NCBI GenBank assembly: GCA_943737045.1
Contig: CALSFV010000114.1
Coordinates: 124,001 to 188,000 of the forward strand
DNA from: Parapristionchus giblindavisi
Lineage: Eukaryota; Nematoda; Chromadorea; Rhabditida; Diplogasteridae
Length of the DNA stretch: 64,000 nt
Reading direction: 5' to 3'
Shown: in pieces, positions 21,375 to 32,368 of the stretch
How the letters are laid out: each line of letters opens with the position of its first letter
Numbering within the stretch: the first letter of the stretch is position 1
Position numbers and translations under genes: made by a program
The notes under the pieces: generated by a model
Databases searched by the model: none
Seen by the model: only the letters and a program-made list of their open reading frames with translations
Told to the model about the DNA's origin: nothing

Positions 21375-23740
21375 TATTCTAGCGGCATATATACTCTACA
21401 TTTGCACAACATAAAGTGTGTTTATATTATTGTTTCGTATGCAGTGTATAAAGATCCAATTATTTGGACTAATGTATAGCATAACGCTTGCCATACACCA
21501 ATCATTTTCCAAATGTATCATGGTTAGATAATCATGGCAATTTTTATTAGCTATTATGCTTCATGAAGGGTGATTTATAAAATATTGTAGGATGCCTCAT
21601 AGTTGAATAATGTATCTTTTTGAAGGTTGGCTAAATCAAAAAAAATTCGTTGTGAGGACATGTAGATAACAAAAATTATTCTACATGCCCTGCACTATTT
21701 TCATACAACTTATTTGTCTGCTAGAATCATGAATGAATTACGCTGAATGTTCATTTCTATAACCGGTAAAGATATCGAAAATGTAAGTGGGAACCCTCCC
21801 GGTATGGTACTTTCTATTTACTGAGCTACACTGATGCCTCTCGAATCTAGTAGTAGAAAACAGAATTCCACATTTTTGGACCCACGTGATAATATATTAC
21901 ACCAAATCAGTCTTTAATACTACATTACCACGAGTAACACTTTCACAATGTAGGGCATTTTAACAATCATGACAAATCTTTATAATTATTTGATCACATA
22001 CTGTGTGATGTAATAAAGTAGAATCACGAACCATTTAGTTGTCGAACTATGTACTAATTTATGTAGTTAAACATTGCACTAAAAAATATAACCGTGGATG
22101 TATATAGCGCAAGAGTGTACAGAATCGCTCAATGCTTCGTAGTCATATGATAAAATGCATATCATTACATTATCAAACACGACATTAACGCGATCATACA
22201 TGAAAATACCAAAATCTTGTTTAAGTTTACGTTTACCCATGGTAATTCAAGCATCTAAGGCACTTCTAAATGATTTGTCGAACAATATGTAGATAGATTC
22301 GTTTTGCAGAGAATTATATGTATATGTTTTCATACGTTTGCTACAGATATACCTACTATTTCATTGTTCAGCCTAGCATGAGGCTATTGTAAAAACGATG
22401 ACGTTGAAATGGTTATGCTTAAAACCAATCATGTTCAAATTACAAACTTAAAGATTGATAACATGTCTAAATCTATCTGGTGTGGTAGAATACTCAGTAA
22501 AATGTATAAGTTTAGATCTAATACAGCATCATAGTCTATCATTCATATTCTCAAAGCAATGTGTTACAAATTTATCTTATTCTTAGAGAATCATGAGGTG
22601 TTTACTCGAACAACTATGTTGTCTCATTAATAATTCAAACAATATGCTTTTCTATTATAAGAAATGGCCCAAATATGGATCTATAGCATTTAGGTAATGG
22701 TTACTTGAAAATCGTCATGTTGTAAGTTCCGGGTACAACCAACCAGTTTCCGATATACTATACTATTAACTTGAACAGGACCTTCCAACAGACTACCTAA
22801 AACATCACAACCGCATAGCTCAATCATCACAACTTCAGTTGATTTTCAGAAAATGAGACACAATTGAAACCGTTATTTTATAGTAGAAAGTGAGAAAGGC
22901 TTCCGGTTTTCTATATTACACAACACCAATCTGCTTACAAAAGCAATCTGCAATCGTTTGGTCCAACACCGGTTGTTCGGATAGCCAGAGAAGAATTTCA
23001 AGAACAGGTTCTTCAAGAATACAAAAATATATACCAGCGAGATTAGTGATTTTTACACTAGGAACACAGCCTAGCAGTTAACTGGCTACATATTTAAAAG
23101 CTGCATGAGTAGTGATAATACAGAAATGGATTCTTTATGTATGGCTAAGTTTGTCAAACTTTTAAATAATCCATATTATAACCATGAATTAATAAACAAA
23201 ATAGAATTACTGGTATATCATTGATTTTGTAATACAGCTATACATTACACACTAATGAACACCTTTCAATCCTTTCAATAGTTGCCTTATTTATTGATGA
23301 GGAGAGAAATATCCACAAATCTTACATTTATTCGATCAATAGTTTGGTTTACCGGTGATAAGAAACACCAATGAATCTATTACTATATACGGATTACATC
23401 TAAATATTGTCTATGATGCTTATTAAAAATGATCAATATGCAACACGTGTTGTGTGCTCAACGTAGACACAAAGATGTATTGTCTATTAACAAATCTTCA
23501 ATTAAACTCTAAATATTATATTTTATCTGCTATGCATTCAGAAGTAAAGATATGTCAAAATCTTTCAAGGTACACATAATAACCAATACATAACCATAAC
23601 ATGACCAAACATAGCATACCCATAACCACAACATGACATTGATTACTGTATTCTATTTTATCTGCTATGCACTCACACGTAAAGATATGTCAAAATCTTT
23701 CAAGGTACGCATGATAACCACTACATAATCATGACATAAC

Positions 23741-23767
23741 TAAGCCTAAGCCTAAGCCTAAGCCTGA
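23741..23767. repeat. (TTAGGC)n-type short array, first tract
   Basis: About four CTAAGC units read as TTAGGC on the minus strand. The mirror tract is at 24755-24780. Confidence 0.9.
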
Positions 23768-23861
23768 GATGTCGTTCATTTTGATTTATCTGCAAAAATC
23801 GATAATGCCGTAAATATTGCTCTTTCAACTGCACGGTTTTAATAAGTTCATTACTGCACTT

Positions 23862-23905
23862 ATCCTAAGCCTAAACCTAAGCCTAAGCCTAAGCCTAAGC
23901 CTAAG
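23862..23905. repeat. (TTAGGC)n-type short array, second tract
   Basis: About seven CCTAAG units with one variant (CCTAAA) are followed by GCGGGGGCG. The mirror tract is at 24615-24658. TTAGGC is the telomere unit of nematodes; here it is short, internal and duplicated by the palindrome. Confidence 0.9.
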
Positions 23906-24199
23906 CGGGGGCGTATGAAGCGATTCCGAGCGAAGCGAAGGATGTTTTTTGCGGTGGTTTCTTCTTCTGTTGCTTCCTCTTCCTAGATTCCCCCTTATCA
24001 TCATTTGGTTTAAAAAATCGTTACTTACAAGTAACCTCAACCTTTATCTTTTTTACAGAAACTGTAAACTGACACAAAAAACTGTTTACTCTAAACTCAT
24101 TAGCGTTAAACATCTGAACTATTTTTACCCTCCGCTCTGGCATACTCTCTCGCAGACAAAGAAAGAGAGAGAGATTGGTCAGTGCGGGGAGTTTCAAAT

Positions 24200-24320
24200 C
24201 ATTTAAGAGCGAAAAAAGCATTTAAGAGTGAACTTATCAACCTCCAACTCTCTCTCGTGATCAGAAAACGAAGAAACAGTGTGTGAAATAAAGAGATGGA
24301 TTGACTTTAGCAGAAGTCTA
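24200..24320. other. Central spacer of the palindrome (121 bp)
   Basis: This is the only non-repeated DNA between the arms. The left arm ends in GGGGAGTTTCAAAT and the right arm begins ATTTGAAACTCCCC. It contains CATTTAAGAG(C/T)G twice in tandem and no recognisable feature otherwise. Confidence 0.9.
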
Positions 24321-27143
24321 ATTTGAAACTCCCCGCACTGACCAATCTCTCTCTCTTTCTTTGTCTGCGAGAGAGTATGCCAGAGCGGAGGGTAAAAATA
24401 GTTCAGATATTTAACGCTAATGAGTTTAGAGTAAACAGTTTTTTGTGTCAGTTTACAGTTTCTGTAAAAAAGATAAAGGTTGAGGTTACTTGTAAGTAAC
24501 GATTTTTTAAACCAAATGATGATAAGGGGGAATCTAGGAAGAGGAAGCAACAGAAGAAGAAACCACCGCAAAAAACATCCTTCGCTTCGCTCGGAATCGC
24601 TTCATACGCCCCCGCTTAGGCTTAGGCTTAGGCTTAGGCTTAGGTTTAGGCTTAGGATAAGTGCAGTAATGAACTTATTAAAACCGTGCAGTTGAAAGAG
24701 CAATATTTACGGCATTATCGATTTTTGCAGATAAATCAAAATGAACGACATCTCAGGCTTAGGCTTAGGCTTAGGCTTAGTTATGTCATGATTATGTAGT
24801 GGTTATCATGCGTACCTTGAAAGATTTTGACATATCTTTACGTGTGAGTGCATAGCAGATAAAATAGAATACAGTAATCAATGTCATGTTGTGGTTATGG
24901 GTATGCTATGTTTGGTCATGTTATGGTTATGTATTGGTTATTATGTGTACCTTGAAAGATTTTGACATATCTTTACTTCTGAATGCATAGCAGATAAAAT
25001 ATAATATTTAGAGTTTAATTGAAGATTTGTTAATAGACAATACATCTTTGTGTCTACGTTGAGCACACAACACGTGTTGCATATTGATCATTTTTAATAA
25101 GCATCATAGACAATATTTAGATGTAATCCGTATATAGTAATAGATTCATTGGTGTTTCTTATCACCGGTAAACCAAACTATTGATCGAATAAATGTAAGA
25201 TTTGTGGATATTTCTCTCCTCATCAATAAATAAGGCAACTATTGAAAGGATTGAAAGGTGTTCATTAGTGTGTAATGTATAGCTGTATTACAAAATCAAT
25301 GATATACCAGTAATTCTATTTTGTTTATTAATTCATGGTTATAATATGGATTATTTAAAAGTTTGACAAACTTAGCCATACATAAAGAATCCATTTCTGT
25401 ATTATCACTACTCATGCAGCTTTTAAATATGTAGCCAGTTAACTGCTAGGCTGTGTTCCTAGTGTAAAAATCACTAATCTCGCTGGTATATATTTTTGTA
25501 TTCTTGAAGAACCTGTTCTTGAAATTCTTCTCTGGCTATCCGAACAACCGGTGTTGGACCAAACGATTGCAGATTGCTTTTGTAAGCAGATTGGTGTTGT
25601 GTAATATAGAAAACCGGAAGCCTTTCTCACTTTCTACTATAAAATAACGGTTTCAATTGTGTCTCATTTTCTGAAAATCAACTGAAGTTGTGATGATTGA
25701 GCTATGCGGTTGTGATGTTTTAGGTAGTCTGTTGGAAGGTCCTGTTCAAGTTAATAGTATAGTATATCGGAAACTGGTTGGTTGTACCCGGAACTTACAA
25801 CATGACGATTTTCAAGTAACCATTACCTAAATGCTATAGATCCATATTTGGGCCATTTCTTATAATAGAAAAGCATATTGTTTGAATTATTAATGAGACA
25901 ACATAGTTGTTCGAGTAAACACCTCATGATTCTCTAAGAATAAGATAAATTTGTAACACATTGCTTTGAGAATATGAATGATAGACTATGATGCTGTATT
26001 AGATCTAAACTTATACATTTTACTGAGTATTCTACCACACCAGATAGATTTAGACATGTTATCAATCTTTAAGTTTGTAATTTGAACATGATTGGTTTTA
26101 AGCATAACCATTTCAACGTCATCGTTTTTACAATAGCCTCATGCTAGGCTGAACAATGAAATAGTAGGTATATCTGTAGCAAACGTATGAAAACATATAC
26201 ATATAATTCTCTGCAAAACGAATCTATCTACATATTGTTCGACAAATCATTTAGAAGTGCCTTAGATGCTTGAATTACCATGGGTAAACGTAAACTTAAA
26301 CAAGATTTTGGTATTTTCATGTATGATCGCGTTAATGTCGTGTTTGATAATGTAATGATATGCATTTTATCATATGACTACGAAGCATTGAGCGATTCTG
26401 TACACTCTTGCGCTATATACATCCACGGTTATATTTTTTAGTGCAATGTTTAACTACATAAATTAGTACATAGTTCGACAACTAAATGGTTCGTGATTCT
26501 ACTTTATTACATCACACAGTATGTGATCAAATAATTATAAAGATTTGTCATGATTGTTAAAATGCCCTACATTGTGAAAGTGTTACTCGTGGTAATGTAG
26601 TATTAAAGACTGATTTGGTGTAATATATTATCACGTGGGTCCAAAAATGTGGAATTCTGTTTTCTACTACTAGATTCGAGAGGCATCAGTGTAGCTCAGT
26701 AAATAGAAAGTACCATACCGGGAGGGTTCCCACTTACATTTTCGATATCTTTACCGGTTATAGAAATGAACATTCAGCGTAATTCATTCATGATTCTAGC
26801 AGACAAATAAGTTGTATGAAAATAGTGCAGGGCATGTAGAATAATTTTTGTTATCTACATGTCCTCACAACGAATTTTTTTTGATTTAGCCAACCTTCAA
26901 AAAGATACATTATTCAACTATGAGGCATCCTACAATATTTTATAAATCACCCTTCATGAAGCATAATAGCTAATAAAAATTGCCATGATTATCTAACCAT
27001 GATACATTTGGAAAATGATTGGTGTATGGCAAGCGTTATGCTATACATTAGTCCAAATAATTGGATCTTTATACACTGCATACGAAACAATAATATAAAC
27101 ACACTTTATGTTGTGCAAATGTAGAGTATATATGCCGCTAGAA
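24321..27143 (-). repeat. Right inner arm of the palindrome
   Basis: Reverse complement of 21377-24199. It has the same content in inverted order and no gene. Confidence 0.92.
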
Positions 27144-30100
27144 TATGAGTAGAAGAGTGCATAATTAGTTCAGTCCGAGATGGTGTTTATTTTATGTTTA
27201 TATGTAATATTACGATGTTCAATTAACTTTAGATATTGTAAAAATGTAGATACACCCACTGTTCATCATCAAGAATCAACGTTATATACATAAGGGGGTT
27301 ATGATCATGCTAGTTATAATATCCATGTACACTATTTCAATAAGTAAGGTTTGGTGGTTACCTGAAAAGACTTTGATAACGGGAACACTATAGAAGGGCA
27401 TGATTTCACCTATAGGCAGTGTGTCATATTCATGTATTAAACATGTATTTCATCAGCGCACATCTCAAAATAATAGAAAAACAAAAGGGACAACAGGTTT
27501 GGACTATGATTCATATAGGTGTATTTACATAATGGAAGGTGTATGAACCCAGTATATCAACCACCACTGATCGTCCAATAGCGATAGGGTGTGTACTGCA
27601 AGATCTACATTCTTTAGTTATTCACCTTTAGTGATATCTCATGTAAATCCAGTGAAATGAACAGAAACATAGTTGTATGCCACAGCGTTAGTACTATTAT
27701 AAAAATAAGTAGCTATCTTAGCGTATGTCCACTATTAAGACATCTATTATGTATTGTTTCTAGAGCACAAATACATAATTAGAGGTTGTTTTCTAGATTT
27801 TTTAGTGCTATTGAGGGGCTTATCTCTATCACTCCTTATTTACCACCACCTTCACCATGTATGAATAAATAAAGTCCCAAGGCGACTTATTCCAGGTCGA
27901 CCTCTGACCCGATGAATAAAGAAAGGAACGATAATTCAACGTGAAGTACAGTTTATAAAAGCATGCAAATGTACTCTAGTAAAAAATATGATAGTTTGAA
28001 CATTCTGAGGAGAATGTGAATTGGCAACTCGTCGATTCAACCGACGAGTGGCGCTGGATAGGGTCGAACTTCGAAAAAAAAGTAAGGATATGACACTTGC
28101 ATGGTTGTAATAGGCCTGTTACATTTCATCGTGTAATCTTTTCCCGTAATATCTTTCGCGCATTTTCGTTGAGCTTTGTCTCTTTTGATTTGTGTAGCTT
28201 GATCAAATCAATATATAATTCGTATGCCATGCACTGTTAAAGTAGGCGTATTTTTTCGTTATATAGGTTCTAATTGGCTAAAAAACTTCACCTTCCCGAT
28301 GTAGGGTTTACTTGTGTTACATGTTAGCTGTAGAACATATTGGGCTTAATCTATGATTTATTAATAAAAAATGACGAATTAGATTTATTTCAATCACTCA
28401 GAGATCAATTACCTTAATTTGCCGTATCACAAATTAAGCTCTATTTATAATACTATTGCTATATTTCTTATATCTCCTGTTATTAGTATGTTTTATGTTG
28501 GACTGGTTAATATTTACTCTTTAACATTTCAGGTCCATTGTCAGTTATAAAATGAATATTTTTTCTTCTTTCTTGTAACACTGATATCTCTTCAAGAATT
28601 TATTTTGATGTATCCGAAATATATGAACATTCGTTGAAATATGTTTACGACAGTATCTCTTCGATCTATCGGCTATTTCCATGATTTACTTCTAGAGTGA
28701 CATACAATCCTGATAGAAGGAAATTCTCATTTCTAACGTTTTTTTTAAATGCTTTTAAATGCTTTTAAATTTTTTTTAAGTGCTTTATTGAATTCGAGGA
28801 AAAGGGAAAAATTTATTTATATCTTATTTGTAGAGTAAGATTTTATGCGACGTAGAGATATTTATCTATTATTATATACCGCGTTTTTCCTGTAAAAACG
28901 CTTAAAATTATAATATAAGTTCGGTTTAGAATATTGAGATTTGATTGTAATGTATTTTTGTTGTAATCTGTTCATGCCAACTATAATTATTATGAATAGT
29001 GCATGTTATTCTTCTTTTGATTTAGTTACTAAAACTGAATGAACCGTCTCCATCTTTATTCTTAATAAAGACTAATTAAGAATTATCTCTAAGTAATAAA
29101 ACTTAATCAACCGTGTAAAAAAGAGAAAGCATTGTTTTATGTATTGTTTTAATGTGATGCTCAACTTGTCTCGATCAACTTGTCTTTAATCATTCATAAA
29201 CGTATATTTGTATCTCTTGTTGTTGTGATTGAATATGGGAATGGTTGATTGAACTAGTGAGTAGGTAGGGAGGGATAAGGGTAATTATTCATTTTGTGAA
29301 TATAAGTGCCCTGGTTAAATCTCTTCCTCATAATACGAGATGACTCTTACCATACCATCTGCCCAAATATTCACGTACTCGCGAGTTGTGTGGTTTGAGT
29401 ATTTATATAAAACTTTATCACTACTAATATAAGTTGAGATATCCTATTTACGTAATCACTAGTTGCATTAAGATTTTACTAGGATTGTCTCAGTTTATAT
29501 TTAATGGGTTCGTTTATTATGGGTGTCATGAAAGAAAGTGAATAAATGATTTGGCTGCTGTATCTCTCTGACTGTTATTATCATGATAGCGTAGTGGAGA
29601 ATTTATTAGAATAGTGTATTGTAATAGATATACTGATCATCATAGGTTGTAATCAGTCGATTATTCATTGTTGACTTTAAAATATATGTATGTGTATTAT
29701 ATGTGTCGCTAATGATGATGCGATATTTCATGAGAGTGGTTTTATTTTATGCTTTGTTTCAATGTGATGATCAACTTGTCTTTAATCATTCATACACGCA
29801 TATTTATATCTCTTGTTGTTGTGATTAAATATGGGAATGGAACTAGTGAGTAGGAATAGAGAGATATAAGGGTAATTAATCATTTTGTGAATATAGGTGT
29901 ACAGTCTAAATCTCTTTCTCATATTTCGAAATGACTCTTGATCATACCATCTGCCAATATATTCAAGGCCTCGCAAGATGGCTGGTTTGAGTATTTATAT
30001 CTATCACTATTGATGAGTGATAGAGACTAAAACCTCTCTTCAATTATTAGTTATGAAATTCACATGTTTCATTTGTAACATTTTAAAATCTCTACTCATT

Positions 30101-32362
30101 ATGTGGTTTTTATAGTAGCGTCTCCCTCTTCTTTATTCCTTTCGGCAGAGATAGTCACGAAGGGTCTCGTCTCATCTTTCCTTTTTTGTTTACCATTCTT
30201 CATCTCTACTAATTTCAGTTGGAGTAACCTAATTACGTAATCACTAGTTAAATCATGGTTTCATTCTGCTTTATCTGCTTCATCTATTATCAATTATCTA
30301 TTTATTATATTTTATTATATTTATATTATCTATTTATCTGCTGGGTTTTTTTCATTATGAATGTGCTCACAGAAAATGAATGTCTTGTCTCTTTGAATGT
30401 TAATTGTCAGGGCGATGTAGTAATTGGATGAAGAGAATTAATTAGAATGAGATATTGTGACAGTTATAGTGATCACCGTATACTCTTACCTTTTCCTTTC
30501 ATTGTTTCCTTTAATATATTTATGTTCGACATATGCTCTGCTAAAGAAGATGATATTTCATGAGAGTGTTTTTATTGATAGAGAAGAAGGTTTTTTATGT
30601 GTTGTTTTGATGTGTCTCGATCAACTTGTATTTAATAATTCGTAAACCTATATTTATATCTCTTGTTGTTGGGATTGGTTATGGGAATGAATGGTAAAAC
30701 TAGTAAATAGGAAGAGAGGGATGAGAGTAATTAATCATCTTCTGTAGAAGAAGAGCCTTCTCCTTAACCTTGTACTTATCCTTCTCCCTCTTATCTGTAA
30801 ATAGGAGTCTTTGGAACAGCCGGCTTCCCTCTCCTCTCTCGCTATCTTTACATTCCGTAGAAAGGATTATGAGAAGGATTTTTCTCTCTACTCACTACAA
30901 CGAACTCTCTCTCTCTCTACTGAGTGCAACGAAGTCTCTCTCTCTCTCTCTCTCTCCGAAGTCTCTCTCTCTCTCTCTCTACCTCTCTCTACCTCTCTCT
31001 CCTGCGGGAGAAGTACCTTCTTCTTCTTCTTCTTATCCTTATCCTTCACTCCTCTCATGACAGTCGCACAAGAGCTTAGAGAGAGAGAGGGAGTGCAAGA
31101 TTTATCAGTGGATTAGGGATAGAGATACCGCAAAAAGGGTAGGGGAGAGGGGGAGAAATAAAGGCAGAGGGTGACCTTCTCCTAATCCTCTGTTCTAGTC
31201 GGTAGAGAGAGGGATTCCGAGAGAAACGAAGGAGAGGGAGAGAGGCCGTGGTATACTGTAGAATCGGTTATATGTAAATTGCGAAATGATTTATTGTAGT
31301 TAGATGTAGAGATAATATAAAATAGGGTCCTTCTTCTTCTTATCCTTATCCTTCACTCCTCTCTTGACAGACGCACAAGAGCTTAGAGAGAGAGGGTATA
31401 AGATATATCAGTGGATTAGAGATAGATACCGCAAAAAGGCTAGGGAGAGGGGAGAAACGAAGGCAGAGGGTGTCCTTATCCTTATCCTCTGTTGTAGTCA
31501 GTAAAGAGAGAGAGACTTCGTTGAACTCAGTAGAGGGAGAGAGAGACAAGAGCTTAGAGAGAGAGGGTGTAAGATGTATCAGTGGATTAGAGAGAGATAT
31601 ACCGCAAAAAGGCTAGGGAGAGGGATTCCGAGAGAGAAACGATGGCAGAGAGGTGACCCTATCCTAATCCTCTGTTCTAGTCGGTAGAGAGAGAGGAGGA
31701 GGAAGAGGTAGAGGGAGGCCGTGGTATACTGTAGAATCGGGTATATGCAAATTGCGAAATGATTTATTATAGTTAGATGTAGAGATAGTGTAAAAGAGAG
31801 AGGGTATAGAGAAGCAGAGTGAGTTTCAATGTATGGGAGGAGGCCCCGCCCACAATTAGTTTAGTCTCTAGTCTCGTCAGTCCCCCGTGCGGTTGTGCTG
31901 CTGTGGTGAGTCTTTGTTAATTACTTTATTTTATTATTTCGATTGATTTTATCATTGATCTACCAAAAAATCAATAATATGAATCATTGATCTACAAAAA
32001 ATCGATAATGTGATGATTATCGATTTTTTCAAATTACTGTATTTGTACTGTACTTGTACTGTACTTGTACTGTACTTGTTGATTACTGTATTACTGATTA
32101 CTGTACTTGTACTATACTTGTTGATTACTGTAGTAATTGATTAGGATGATTTTATTGATTGACTGATACGAGTTGTCAATCATTATTATCATTTTTATTG
32201 ATCTACAAAAAATCAATATAAAAAATCGATACAAAAAAATCGATATAAAAATCGATAAGCTCCGCCCCCTAAAGGGGCGTGGCCGACGGTGATTGGCTGA
32301 CACAGGCTCCGCCCCCAAAAAGGGGCGGAGCTAAAATGTCAGTCAAGCTGACCTATACTACT
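27144..32362 (-). repeat. Right outer arm of the palindrome
   Basis: Near-identical reverse complement of 52-5235 but 35 bp longer. There is an 11-bp insertion (ATAAAATAAAC type) near 27190 and expanded CT repeats near 30930-31000. At 27144-27145 it holds the single TA that marks the unoccupied CACTA target. No gene. Confidence 0.92.
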
Positions 32363-32368
32363 AACAAC
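32363..32368. repeat. Right 6-bp target-site duplication (AACAAC)
   Basis: It follows the CCTATACTACT end of the palindromic element and continues into GATGTAAAATC of the satellite monomer. Confidence 0.85.

Larger units (their letters stand above)
21377..24199 (+). repeat. Left inner arm of the palindrome (gene-free)
   Basis: It pairs base for base with 24321-27143; coordinates of matching points sum to 48520 at both ends, so no net length difference has accumulated. It is AT-rich with no credible gene. A ~140-bp imperfect tandem duplication (TTTTATCTGCTATGCA...) lies near 23520 and 23655, and two CTAAGC tracts lie close to the centre. Confidence 0.92.
52..32362. mobile_element. Giant palindromic element with Maverick/Polinton-like ends
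   Basis: Seen: the ends are perfect inverted repeats (AGTAGTATAGGTCAGCTTG at the left, its reverse complement at the right) flanked by the 6-bp duplication AACAAC. The left arm is 52-5235 plus 21377-24199; the right arm is 24321-32362; a 121-bp spacer separates them. Without the CACTA insertion the element is about 16.17 kb. The arms are nearly identical; differences I noticed include an 11-bp indel near 27190, length changes in the purine tract near 1430 / 30950 and a substitution near 3711. I found no credible gene in the arms. Known: 6-bp TSDs and 5'-AG termini with long TIRs characterise Mavericks/Polintons. Inferred: a non-autonomous snap-back or palindromic derivative. A foldback-type element of another kind is the alternative. 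Confidence 0.75.

Noticed and set aside
23862..23905. A chromosome end (telomere) at the TTAGGC tracts
   Set aside because: The tracts hold only four to seven units and are internal to both palindrome arms, with complex sequence on both sides.
23949..24571. Frames of 85 and 122 codons across the palindrome centre
   Set aside because: They are mirror-image readings of the same arm sequence, low in complexity, with no domain and no plausible start context.
52..32362. Explaining the palindrome as an LTR or ordinary TIR transposon pair
   Set aside because: The arms are inverted, not direct; the ends lack TG...CA; and there is one target-site duplication around the whole unit, so it is one element rather than two neighbouring ones.
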